Below are positions 44,171 through 52,745 of a DNA stretch of 63,017 nucleotides, piece by piece (position 1 is the first letter of the stretch; every line of letters begins with the position of its first letter). Below the pieces are notes generated by a model. That model was given only the letters and a program-made list of their open reading frames with translations. It had not been told where the DNA came from and searched no databases. The stretch covers positions 1 through 63,017 of the forward strand of contig NZ_JAAVUR010000024.1 in NCBI RefSeq assembly GCF_018449545.1. Reading direction: 5' to 3'. This DNA is from Granulicella sp. dw_53. Lineage in GTDB: Bacteria > Acidobacteriota > Terriglobia > Terriglobales > Acidobacteriaceae. A program made the position numbers and the translations under genes.

Positions 44171-45184
44171 TCAACGCACAAAGCTAGTCCCGACATCCAG
44201 GAGAACCGTCCCCTGAATCTCACGATCTTCAAGCAGACGATGCGCCTCCACCCCTTGGCTCAACGGTAGAGTTCGGGCAATGGAAGGCCGCAACCTCCCC
44301 TCCAGAGTAGCTTTCACCAGAAACTCCAATCCTTCCCGAATCAACTCAGGCCTCTCAAGAAACACTGGCAGATACAGTCCCGTCATCGTCTGAGACCGCT
44401 GCATCAATCGCCGTGGAGCAAACGGCTCCCCAGGTCCCCGTGTCGAGCCAAAGAGAATGTAGCGGCCAAACGTCGCGAGACACTCAAAGTTCTGCTCGAA
44501 GATCTCACCTCCCACCGACTCGAGAAGCACATCCACCCCACGGCCGCCCGTCTTCTCGAGAACAATCTTCGGCCAATCCTTCTGCGTGTAGTCAATTGCC
44601 TCATCCGCTCCCAGGCTGCGGATAAAGTCCAACTTGCTACTCGTACTCGCTGTCCCCAAAACCACACCTGCACCAAGAATCTTCGCGATCTGAATCGCCA
44701 AACTTCCGACCCCACCTGACGCTCCCTGAATCAAAACCGATTCGCCCGGCTTAATCTGCGTCGAAGCAGTCAGCAGCAAATAAGCAGTGAGCCCCTGGTT
44801 AGGCAACGCAGCGAGAAGATCCGCATCTGCAGACTCAGGAATCTCCACACACAAATCCGTCTCTGCGGCTACCAACTCAGCATAGCCGCCGCCCTCGGGC
44901 GTATACGCCACAACCCTCTTGCCAACCCAGGAGCGATCTTCCTCCGAACCGACCTCAACGACCTTACCCACAACCTGCAGCCCCGGGATATGAGGCAAAT
45001 CGATACCACCGACATGAGTCTCCGCACGGTTATAGGTTCCTTGGCGCTCTCGGATATCGACGTAGTTGACGCTCGTACGCTCCACCTCGATCAGTAGCTG
45101 CTTACTCTTAACCTCAGGATCCGGCCTATCTCCAAACTCAAGTACATCTCGTACCCCGAACTTTTGAAAGAATATCGCCTTCAT
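44171..45184 (-). CDS. Zinc-independent quinone oxidoreductase (MDR family)
   Basis: 337 aa. QOR-type medium-chain reductase: N-terminal MKAIFFQKFGVRDVLE, IPGLQVVGKVVEVG, the Rossmann motif LIQGASGGVGSLAIQIAK, and GADEAIDYTQKDW. The structural zinc cysteines are missing, as in QOR. NADPH-dependent reduction of quinones or enones. Divergent from a MarR regulator with two palindromes between them, so probably induced by a ligand of that regulator. Confidence 0.9.
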   Translation of the reverse strand: MKAIFFQKFGVRDVLEFGDRPDPEVKSKQLLIEVERTSVNYVDIRERQGTYNRAETHVGGIDLPHIPGLQVVGKVVEVGSEEDRSWVGKRVVAYTPEGGGYAELVAAETDLCVEIPESADADLLAALPNQGLTAYLLLTASTQIKPGESVLIQGASGGVGSLAIQIAKILGAGVVLGTASTSSKLDFIRSLGADEAIDYTQKDWPKIVLEKTGGRGVDVLLESVGGEIFEQNFECLATFGRYILFGSTRGPGEPFAPRRLMQRSQTMTGLYLPVFLERPELIREGLEFLVKATLEGRLRPSIARTLPLSQGVEAHRLLEDREIQGTVLLDVGTSFVR

Positions 45185-45269
45185 TGCAGGTCTCCCTCTG
45201 GGAACGAATTGATTGTTGGTTACTCCTCCGAGTTCACTTCTCTCCTTCTGATGCGGTAATCAATTTTTA

Positions 45270-45285
45270 TGATGCATATACATCA
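45270..45285. promoter_or_regulatory. MarR operator, upstream copy
   Basis: TGATGCATATACATCA, an imperfect palindrome 86 bp upstream of the oxidoreductase start. It shares GATG-N2-TATACATC with the copy at 45330; the centres are 60 bp apart (five to six helical turns). Confidence 0.75.
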
Positions 45286-45329
45286 CACAATATTTGATGG
45301 GCCAAAGAACACACTCTATGGTAATTTTA

Positions 45330-45345
45330 AGATGTGTATACATCT
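45330..45345. promoter_or_regulatory. MarR operator containing the marR start codon
   Basis: AGATGTGTATACATCT, near-palindromic. The GTG that is the only available in-frame start of the MarR gene lies inside it (45334), after a stop at 45328. Bound repressor would sit directly on the start region, fitting autorepression. Confidence 0.72.
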
Positions 45346-45843
45346 CTATCCTCCGGCATCGACCCTTGCGCCTGCACAACCGTGAAGAAAGTATCGCGAG
45401 TTTTAGGCAGATTCTACGACTCCAAGATCTCGCAGGCTGGCATCAATATCACTCAACTCGCCGTTCTCCGCGTAATCGAGCGCCGCAGCGAAGAGCCGCT
45501 GACCCGAATCGCTGAAGAATTGGAGATGGACCGCACCTCTCTCTACCGCGCCATCACTCCCATGATCCGCGACGGCTGGCTCACCTCGCACGACGGAACC
45601 CACGCTCGATTTCGCACCGCGCAACTCACCAGGAAGGGACGCCAGATCCTGACCGATGCAAATAAGCATTGGGATCGAGTGCAACAAAATATCATCGGAT
45701 GCTTCGGAAAGAAAAAATACGCCTCCCTTCTTTCAGAGCTCACTCGCCTGGCAGAGTGCGCGGTGAAGCTGAATAAACGCCCAAATGAGTTACATAAAAG
45801 CGGCAGCAATTCGAACTCCCTTCACCTTCCAACACACAACTAA
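45334..45843 (+). CDS. MarR-family transcriptional regulator
   Basis: 169 aa. Winged helix: NITQLAVLRVIERRSEEPLT, then RIAEELEMDRTSLYRAITPM, IRDGWLTSHDG and RTAQLTRKGRQILTDANKHW. The N-terminal CACTTVKKVSRVLGRFYDSK has a Cys as in redox- or electrophile-sensing MarR/DUF24-like relatives. GTG start at 45334, with no ribosome site before it and an in-frame stop just upstream; translation may be leaderless. Presumably represses itself and the divergent quinone oxidoreductase. Confidence 0.9.
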   Translation: MYTSLSSGIDPCACTTVKKVSRVLGRFYDSKISQAGINITQLAVLRVIERRSEEPLTRIAEELEMDRTSLYRAITPMIRDGWLTSHDGTHARFRTAQLTRKGRQILTDANKHWDRVQQNIIGCFGKKKYASLLSELTRLAECAVKLNKRPNELHKSGSNSNSLHLPTHN

Positions 45844-46121
45844 GAGTCGCAGCGCAACGCAACAGTAGGATCCATCCGAGCCGCAGAACTTCCCGGGACC
45901 AACGCCGCAAGCAGCGCCACTACAATCAACAAGCCAGTCACACCGGCAAAGGCCACAGGATCGCGCGGTCCGACGTGGAACAACAAGCTCGACAACACAC
46001 GAGCCAGCGCCAGCACCAATCCAAGAACCGCTCCCGGCACAATCCTTCAATCGATGCACCGAAAGTCCCTTCCGCAAAATTCTCTGTCCGTGCGGATTAA
46101 GCCCTTCAACAGCAATCATTT
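45840..46121 (-). pseudogene. Remnant of ADOP/MacB-like ABC permease (C-terminal end)
   Basis: The minus strand encodes LALARVLSSLLFHVGPRDPV then FAGVTGLLIVVALLAALVPG and SSAARMDPTVALRCDS, the conserved last helix and ending of acidobacterial duplicated permeases (ABC transporter FtsX/MacB type). In another frame just upstream lies NPHGQRILRKGLSV, matching the preceding ILREGL segment. The rest of the protein is gone, so this is a decayed fragment with a frameshift. Its stop overlaps the marR stop. Confidence 0.75.
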
Positions 46122-46187
46122 TGACAGTTAGCGAAATTGCAGAGCCAGGACCAGCCAACTATAAATTGAGAGATACAAGGAGATAAC

Positions 46188-47045
46188 ATGTTGCCGACCA
46201 CCTCTGTTCTGCTCGCCATGGCACTTATCCTGCCATCCACAACGAGCAATGTCTCTTCGATTCCAACCTGGCAGACGCTGCCAGTGGAGCAACCCCTCTC
46301 CCCACCGACTCAGGAAGGTTACGTCGATCATGACGGAGCTCGCATCTGGTACGGAACGCTCGGGAAGGGTGAACCAGTCATCCTCTTGCACGGAGGGATG
46401 GCCAGCAGTCTGAGTTGGGGAAATCAGGTTCCGGCTCTGGTCGAAAGTCACCATAAGGTGATCTTGATCGACAGCCGTGGACACGGGCGCAGCACGCTAG
46501 GACCGTATCCGCTCTCCTATGAGCGAATGGAGAGCGATGTCGTCGCAGTGATGGATAAGCTCCACCTGAAGAAGGCCTCCTTCGTCGGCTGGAGTGACGG
46601 AGCAAACATCAGCCTCATCATGGCGATGAAGAATCCGGAACGAGTCAACGGGGTGTACGCCTTTGGCGCAAACATGAATCTCGAATCGATCGTGCCAGGT
46701 ACTTTTACCTCACCCATCCTCTCCGAACTGGCAACAAGATTGGCGAAGACCTACGCTCGCATCTCACCGACTCCCGACGGATTCGGCACTCTTCATGAGG
46801 CTCTCGAGACGATGCAGAAGAAAGAGCCCAACTACTCGACCCAGGAACTCGCTGCGATCAAAGCGCCTAATATCGTCATCGCCGATGGCGAACATGAAGA
46901 GTTCATAACCCGCGCTCACACGACCTATCTTGCAGCCACCATCCCTGGCGCAAAGCTGATCATCCTTCCCGACGTAAGCCACTTTGCCCCCTGGCAAGCC
47001 CCCACAACATTCAACAACTCAATCGTCCAATTTCTCAAAAACTGA
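46188..47045 (+). CDS. Secreted alpha/beta hydrolase
   Basis: 285 aa. A short signal-like segment (5-18) then the alpha/beta fold: oxyanion HGG at 68-70, nucleophile Ser136 in GWSDGA, Asp233 in IADGEH and His265 in VSHFAPW give a complete triad. IDSRGHGRST is also typical. Substrate unknown; resembles haloalkane dehalogenase/esterase-type hydrolases, though the first acidic position of a dehalogenase is not present. AAGGAGATAAC precedes the ATG. Confidence 0.88.
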   Translation: MLPTTSVLLAMALILPSTTSNVSSIPTWQTLPVEQPLSPPTQEGYVDHDGARIWYGTLGKGEPVILLHGGMASSLSWGNQVPALVESHHKVILIDSRGHGRSTLGPYPLSYERMESDVVAVMDKLHLKKASFVGWSDGANISLIMAMKNPERVNGVYAFGANMNLESIVPGTFTSPILSELATRLAKTYARISPTPDGFGTLHEALETMQKKEPNYSTQELAAIKAPNIVIADGEHEEFITRAHTTYLAATIPGAKLIILPDVSHFAPWQAPTTFNNSIVQFLKN

Positions 47046-47137
47046 TCCCTGGATCCTCACGTCTCGCCGACCGGACTTAGGGCTCACAAAGCCCAAAAGG
47101 CGGACGAATCCTTGTGTCCACTTTTTTGTCTTGCAAA

Positions 47138-47430
47138 TTTCCCAGCAAAAACGCATGTCAAGCCCCAAAACCACCTAACCCCTTCCAAGCCTTCACTTAC
47201 AAGTGGCACTTTAGTTTTGGTCAATTCTCTAAAATAGAACTAGAGATCAAATAGGAAGAGAGATAGACAGATTAGACAAGAAAGGCCCGGCGGAAGCCGG
47301 GCCTAACTCGTTATCCTCTACATATTTGGACGCAACGCTTTTGTTTGGAAGAATTTGGCAGGGGTCAATGCCTCTATCCTGTTGCAAAAACTACGCTTAC
47401 ACGCGGGCAAGGGGGGGACACCCCCCACAC
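47138..47430 (+). repeat. R2 repeat copy D
   Basis: Block 1 (GCATGTCAAGCCCCAAAACC), block 2 (AAGTGGCACTTTAGTTTTGG, TCTAAAATAGAACTAGAG), the GGCCCGGC hairpin, an ATTTGG/AATTTGGCA segment as in copy B, and the G-rich end GGGGGGGACACCCCCC, about 65 nt beyond the atpC stop. Fills most of the 47046-47491 gap. Confidence 0.82.
47283..47304 (-). terminator. atp operon terminator hairpin (in R2 copy D)
   Basis: Minus strand AGGCCCGGC-TTCC-GCCGGGCCT followed by TTCTTGTCT, about 190 nt after the atpC stop. The same sequence stands in R2 copy B. Probably ends the ATP synthase transcript. Confidence 0.65.
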
Positions 47431-47491
47431 CCACGGAAACAGAACAAGGGCACTACCGAAAGGAGCCGCACGGATGTACGACAACCAGAAC

Positions 47492-47926
47492 CTAAGTGCT
47501 GCGACCCTCAGCCGAGGCAAGTTTCTCCTCAGCCTGACGAGTCAGCGCATTGGCTGCGTCGTACTGCTCGCCATTATCGCCCGCCTCATGCCACATCTTC
47601 TCGCCGGCCTGAAGCTCCTGCTGCGCCTCGGCCTTGTCGATCTCGTTCGGATGCATCGCCGTCTCGGCCAGAATGGTCACCCGCTCCGGCAACACCTCGA
47701 CGAAGCCCCAGGCAACGAAGAACTTCTGATCGCCCGAAGTTCCACCATGCAGCCGCACCTCGCCCGCACCCAGCTCAGCCAGCAGCGGAGCATGACCGTA
47801 AAGCGCCTCCATGTACCCGGACATCGACGGCAGCTCCACCGCCTCCGCCGTCACATCCGCCAGCACACGGTCCGGAGTCACCAGCCGTACCGTCAACAGA
47901 CCCGAATTATTTACAGTCTCAGCCAT
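47492..47926 (-). CDS. atpC: ATP synthase epsilon subunit
   Basis: 144 aa from the ATG at 47926 (start MAETVNNSG; GGGTTGAG before it). LLTVRLVTPDRVLADVTAEA and PSMSGYMEALYGHAPLLAEL are the family's beta-sandwich features. The C-terminal helical part (ALTRQAEEKLASAEGRS) is short. Couples rotation and catalysis in the F1 stalk. Last gene of the operon, 89 bp after atpD. Confidence 0.95.
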   Translation of the reverse strand: MAETVNNSGLLTVRLVTPDRVLADVTAEAVELPSMSGYMEALYGHAPLLAELGAGEVRLHGGTSGDQKFFVAWGFVEVLPERVTILAETAMHPNEIDKAEAQQELQAGEKMWHEAGDNGEQYDAANALTRQAEEKLASAEGRST

Positions 47927-48014
47927 CTCAACCCAATCGAAGAGGTAAAGAGAGGGAAGGCAAGCGACCACACCGCGTGATCGCGAACCCGAATCCCTAA
48001 CCTCTAATCCCGCT

Positions 48015-49457
48015 CTAAGCCGTCTGCTTCATCTTCTCAGCCGTAGCCAACACATCCTCGATGCCGCCCTTCAAATAGAAGGCCTGCTCTGGAATGTCGT
48101 CATGCTTGCCGTCGATGATCTCCTTGAAGCTCCGAACCGTATCCTCAACCTTGACGTAAGCGCCCGGAATACCGGTGAAGATCTCAGCCACATGGAACGG
48201 CTGCGAGAGGAAACGCTGCACCTTGCGGGCCCGCGCCACGGTGATCTTGTCGTCTTCAGAAAGCTCGTCGATACCGAGAATCGCGATGATGTCCTGCAGA
48301 TCCTTGTAACGCTGCAGAATCTTCTTCACACCTTGGGCAACATCGTAGTGCTCTTGCCCAACGATTCGCGGCGACAGAATGCGCGACGTGGAAGCCAGAG
48401 GATCGACCGCCGGATAGATACCAAGCTCAGACAGAGGCCGAGAGAGCACAGTCGTCGCATCCAGGTGAGCAAAGGTCGTCGCCGGAGCCGGATCGGTCAA
48501 GTCGTCGGCAGGAACGTACACAGCCTGCACGGAAGTAATCGAACCCTTCTTGGTCGAGGTGATGCGCTCCTGCAACTCGCCCATCTCGGTCGCCAGATTC
48601 GGCTGGTAGCCGACGGCCGAAGGCATACGTCCAAGCAGCGTCGAGACCTCGGAACCGGCCTGCGTGAAGCGGAAGATGTTATCGATGAACAGCAGCGTGT
48701 CCGCACCCTCTTCGTCGCGGAAGTGCTCAGCAACGGTCAGGCCGGTTAGCGCCACGCGCAGACGCGCCCCTGGAGGCTCGGTCATCTGGCCATAAACCAG
48801 CGTCGCTTTGCTCTTAGGAAGATCCTTCAGGTCGATAACACCCGACTCCTGAAACTCCATCCAAAGATCATTCCCCTCGCGAGTGCGCTCACCGACTCCG
48901 GCGAAGACCGAGAAACCACCGTGCTGGCTGGCGACGTTGTTGATCAACTCTTGAATGATGACGGTCTTGCCCACGCCAGCGCCGCCGAACAGACCGATCT
49001 TACCGCCCTTCAAGAACGGCTGAATCAGGTCGATGACCTTGATTCCCGTCTCGAACATCTCTTCGCTCGTCGACTGCTCGTCGAACGCAGGAGCCTGACG
49101 ATGGATCGGCATATGCACCTTGGCATTCACCGGTCCCAGCTCGTCCACCGGCTCGCCCAGAACGTTCAGCACGCGGCCCAATGTCTCCCGGCCAACCGGC
49201 ACCAAGATTCCGTCGCCGGTGTCGATCGCCTTCATCCCGCGAACCATGCCTTCGGTCGCGACCATGGCGATGCAGCGCACGCGGCCTTCGCCCAGGTGCT
49301 GCTGCACCTCGACCACGACATCCAGCGGGGTGGGAACAACGAAGCCCTCGCTCACAATCCGCAGCGCCTGAAAGATCGGCGGCATGTGCGACTCTTCGAA
49401 TTGAACGTCAACGGCCGGGCCGCTGATCGAAATCACTTTTCCAATATTCTCTGCCAT
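48015..49457 (-). CDS. atpD: ATP synthase beta subunit
   Basis: 480 aa. Walker A GGAGVGKT in the IGLFGGAGVGKTVIIQELI segment, VGERTREGNDLW, and LLFIDNIFRFTQAGSEVSTL with the DELSEED-like DELSEDDKITV near 395. The catalytic subunit of F1. 29 bp downstream of atpG on the same strand. Confidence 0.98.
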   Translation of the reverse strand: MAENIGKVISISGPAVDVQFEESHMPPIFQALRIVSEGFVVPTPLDVVVEVQQHLGEGRVRCIAMVATEGMVRGMKAIDTGDGILVPVGRETLGRVLNVLGEPVDELGPVNAKVHMPIHRQAPAFDEQSTSEEMFETGIKVIDLIQPFLKGGKIGLFGGAGVGKTVIIQELINNVASQHGGFSVFAGVGERTREGNDLWMEFQESGVIDLKDLPKSKATLVYGQMTEPPGARLRVALTGLTVAEHFRDEEGADTLLFIDNIFRFTQAGSEVSTLLGRMPSAVGYQPNLATEMGELQERITSTKKGSITSVQAVYVPADDLTDPAPATTFAHLDATTVLSRPLSELGIYPAVDPLASTSRILSPRIVGQEHYDVAQGVKKILQRYKDLQDIIAILGIDELSEDDKITVARARKVQRFLSQPFHVAEIFTGIPGAYVKVEDTVRSFKEIIDGKHDDIPEQAFYLKGGIEDVLATAEKMKQTA

Positions 49458-49486
49458 AGTCTCTTTCGTCTCCGCAGTCGCCTCAC

Positions 49487-50578
49487 TTACAAGGCAGCTG
49501 CGCCACTTACAATCTCGATAATTTCCTTCGTAATCGCTGCCTGCCGCACACGATTCATCGTGAGCGAAAGCGCATCGATCATATCGCCTGCATTATTCGT
49601 CGCTGAATCCATCGCAGTCATGCGCGCTGCATGCTCCGCAGCGACACTCTCGAGGAACGCGTGAAAGATCTGCGTCGTCACATAGCGCGGCATCAGATGC
49701 TTGAACAATCTCGCTGGAGACTGATCGAAGATATAGTCAACCTCAGCCGTTCCGAACTTCTTCGCCTCGGCCTCGACCACAGACTCTTCCGGCTCATTCA
49801 CGCTGATGCCCGCAGTCTTCGCCGCTCGAGCAGCCGCTTCCTTCTGCTCTTCGCTCATCTCTTCTGACGCGGTAATCTCGTGCGATCCGAGCTTGCGAAT
49901 CGGCAACAGCTTCTCCACGACCAGACGCTGCGAGATAACCGACTTGAACTCGTTGTACACGACATAAACCGAGTCAATCTCCGCCCGTTCATACCGCTCT
50001 ACGATCGAGTGACTCATCGCCGAGACCTCTGCGATGTCCAGCTTCAGGAGCAATGTCTGATGCTCGCCCAAGACCTCGACTGGAGCGCTGCGCCGCCGAA
50101 TCGTCTCATAGTGAGTCGAGAGATCGTTGTCGTAGTGCTCTTCCGTCTTGTCGTAGACCGCAGTCGGATAACGCTTGCGAAACAGATCGCGCGCCTTGCG
50201 TCCCACAGGCTCGACATCCACGTTCTGGCCCATCGCCCGACGTGCATCGATGAAGTTCTGCGCAGCCTTGGTGATGTTGGAGTTGAACGCGCCCGCAAAT
50301 CCCTTATCGCCAGCAACGACGATCACCAGGACATTCTTCTCCTCACGCTCAACCAGCAGCGGATGCATCACATCGCCGCTTTCGCCGCCGTAAAGATCCG
50401 TCCGCCGCACCAGCGATTCCAGAACATTCGTCAGCATCTGCGCGTACGGACGCGCCAGCATCGCGCGCTCCTGTGCGCGACGCAGCTTGGCGGCAGACAC
50501 CATTTTCATGGCCTTCGTGATCTGCCGCGTGTTCTTCACACTGCGAATGCGACGCCGTAAGTCGAGTACGTTTGCCAT
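49487..50578 (-). CDS. atpG: ATP synthase gamma subunit
   Basis: 363 aa. N-terminal LRRRIRSVKNTRQITKAMKM and C-terminal ARMTAMDSATNNAGDMIDAL are the two ends of the rotor coiled coil. Longer than the usual 285-300 aa: an acidic, Ala/Glu-rich insertion of about 50 residues lies around ITASEEMSEEQKEAAARAAK and NEPEESVVEAEAKKFG. 3 bp after atpA. Confidence 0.95.
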   Translation of the reverse strand: MANVLDLRRRIRSVKNTRQITKAMKMVSAAKLRRAQERAMLARPYAQMLTNVLESLVRRTDLYGGESGDVMHPLLVEREEKNVLVIVVAGDKGFAGAFNSNITKAAQNFIDARRAMGQNVDVEPVGRKARDLFRKRYPTAVYDKTEEHYDNDLSTHYETIRRRSAPVEVLGEHQTLLLKLDIAEVSAMSHSIVERYERAEIDSVYVVYNEFKSVISQRLVVEKLLPIRKLGSHEITASEEMSEEQKEAAARAAKTAGISVNEPEESVVEAEAKKFGTAEVDYIFDQSPARLFKHLMPRYVTTQIFHAFLESVAAEHAARMTAMDSATNNAGDMIDALSLTMNRVRQAAITKEIIEIVSGAAAL

Positions 50579-50581
50579 GGT

Positions 50582-52129
50582 TTACTTGGCCGCAGCCGTC
50601 TCTTTCTTCTCCTTGCGTTCAGCGAGGAAGTTGCCCTTATATTCGTTGATCGCTGCGTTCAGCCGTCCCTTGAGATCATCGTCCAGTGCCTTCTTGGTCG
50701 CGATATCGGTCAGGATCGTAGGTTGTGCCGATTCGAGGTAAGGATAGAAGCCATCCTCGAACGCTCGCAGGTCCTTTACCTCGACGTCATCCAGCAGGCC
50801 ATTGACTCCGGCATAGATGATCGCAACCTGCTTCTCCACCGTCAATGGCTGGAACTGAGGCTGCTTCAGAAGCTCTGTCAGACGCTGACCACGGTTCAAC
50901 TGTTGTTGTGTCGCCTTATCCAGATCCGAACCGAACTGCGCGAATGCCGCCAGTTCACGGTACTGAGCCAGATCAAGCTTCATCGTCGCGCCGACCTGCT
51001 TGGTCGCCTTGATCGCCGCCGAGAAGCCTACGCGCGAGACAGACAGACCGACGTTCACGGCCGGACGAACGCCCGAGTTGAACAGGTCCGTCTCGAGGAA
51101 GATCTGACCATCGGTAATCGAAATGACGTTGGTCGGAATGTACGCAGAGACGTCACCCGCTTGCGTCTCGATGATCGGCAGTGCCGTCAGCGAGCCGCCG
51201 CCCAACTTGTCCGAGACCTTGGACGAGCGCTCAAGCAACCGGGAGTGCAGATAGAACACGTCTCCCGGATACGCCTCGCGCCCTGGCGGACGGCGCAGCA
51301 GCAGCGAGATCTCGCGGTAGCTGGCGGCGTGCTTCGAAAGGTCATCGTAGATCACCAACGCATGCTTGCCGTTGTCGCGAAAGTACTCGCCCATCGCGGT
51401 CGCCGCAAACGGAGCAAGATACTGCATCGGAGCCGGCTCGGAGGCAGTCGCCGCAACCACGATGGTGTATGCCATCGCGCCATGCTCTTCCAGCGTCTGC
51501 ACAACCTGCGCAACCGAAGATCGCTTCTGTCCGACAGCGCAGTAGATGCAGATCAGGTTGTTCTTAGCAGAGTTGATGATCGTATCCAGCGCAATCGCTG
51601 TCTTACCCGTCTGACGATCGCCGATCAGCAACTCACGCTGACCACGCCCGATCGGAATCATCGTGTCGATCGCCTTGATACCGGTCGCCATCGGCTCGCG
51701 CACGCTCTGACGATCGATGACGCCTGGCGCAAGCCGCTCTACCGGAAGCGTCTCGGTGGTATTAATCGGTCCTTTATCGTCGATCGGCTGACCGAGCGCA
51801 TTCACAACGCGACCGATCAAAGCCTCTCCAACCGGCACAGACATGATCTTTCCGGTCCGCTTTACCTGATCGCCCTCTTTAATCTCTGTGTAATCGCCCA
51901 GCAACACCGCGCCGACCTGGTCTTCATCCAGGTTCATCGCGAGTCCTGCCACGCCGTGCGGGAACTCAATCAACTCACCCGCCATAACCTTGTCCAGGCC
52001 ATGAACGCGTGCGATACCGTCGCCCAGCGTGACGACCGTGCCAACCTCGTCGACCTGGATCTTCTGCTCGTAGTTCTCAATCTGCTGGCGAAGCAGTTCG
52101 GTTATTTCATCAGCCTTGATCTGTGCCAT
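50582..52129 (-). CDS. atpA: ATP synthase alpha subunit
   Basis: 515 aa from the ATG at 52129 (GAGGAAGAG before it). GDRQTGKTAIALD is the P-loop; ICIYCAVGQKRSSVAQVVQT and ALVIYDDLSKHAASYREISL are the usual neighbours. Non-catalytic nucleotide-binding subunit of F1. An ORF reaching 52180 adds 17 unsupported codons. Confidence 0.97.
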   Translation of the reverse strand: MAQIKADEITELLRQQIENYEQKIQVDEVGTVVTLGDGIARVHGLDKVMAGELIEFPHGVAGLAMNLDEDQVGAVLLGDYTEIKEGDQVKRTGKIMSVPVGEALIGRVVNALGQPIDDKGPINTTETLPVERLAPGVIDRQSVREPMATGIKAIDTMIPIGRGQRELLIGDRQTGKTAIALDTIINSAKNNLICIYCAVGQKRSSVAQVVQTLEEHGAMAYTIVVAATASEPAPMQYLAPFAATAMGEYFRDNGKHALVIYDDLSKHAASYREISLLLRRPPGREAYPGDVFYLHSRLLERSSKVSDKLGGGSLTALPIIETQAGDVSAYIPTNVISITDGQIFLETDLFNSGVRPAVNVGLSVSRVGFSAAIKATKQVGATMKLDLAQYRELAAFAQFGSDLDKATQQQLNRGQRLTELLKQPQFQPLTVEKQVAIIYAGVNGLLDDVEVKDLRAFEDGFYPYLESAQPTILTDIATKKALDDDLKGRLNAAINEYKGNFLAERKEKKETAAAK

Positions 52130-52205
52130 CTCTTCCTCAACTTCATCCGTAGGTAACTTCGGGAAATCTCTCGCAAGCAACGTATAACAAACTTTGCTTC
52201 TAAAC

Positions 52206-52745
52206 TCAGGCGTTTACAAGCCTCTGCTTCAGCTGCGCCAACTGTGCCCGGATCGAGCCGTCATAGACCGTAGATCCCAGCCGCACCACAGCTCCGCCCA
52301 GAAGCGTCTTATCCTCGCTGTAGGTAGCGCGAATCCGTCCGCCGGCCAGCTTGGCGACCTGAGCCTCCAATTGAGCGCGATCCTCATCGTTCAAAGGATG
52401 CGCACTGGTAATCTCAGCTTCGGCGAAACCGTCCTGCTCGTCCGCGACTACTCCATACTCCGCCACCATCTCGCTCAACTCCGAGAGGCGGTTATGGTCC
52501 ATCACCACTGCGACGAAGTTCCGCACCTGCGGAAACATTCCAATCTTCGCGGCGATCGCATCGAGCACCTTCAGCTTCTGCTCACCGGAGATCGAAGGGT
52601 TGACCAATACTTCATGCAGCTCGCGACTTCCCGCCAGCGTCTGCGCAAAGTCGTCTAACTGTTGCCGCACGGCTGCCGTATCTAGCTTCATCGAAGCTGC
52701 GACTGAGGCCAAGGCATGGGCATAACGAAGCGATAGGACTGACAT
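52206..52745 (-). CDS. atpH: ATP synthase delta subunit
   Basis: 179 aa. SLRYAHALASVAASMKLDTA at the N-terminus and VRLGSTVYDGSIRAQLAQLK at the C-terminus match delta/OSCP. Connects the peripheral stalk to F1. Its start codon overlaps the atpF stop region by one base. Confidence 0.93.
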   Translation of the reverse strand: MSVLSLRYAHALASVAASMKLDTAAVRQQLDDFAQTLAGSRELHEVLVNPSISGEQKLKVLDAIAAKIGMFPQVRNFVAVVMDHNRLSELSEMVAEYGVVADEQDGFAEAEITSAHPLNDEDRAQLEAQVAKLAGGRIRATYSEDKTLLGGAVVRLGSTVYDGSIRAQLAQLKQRLVNA

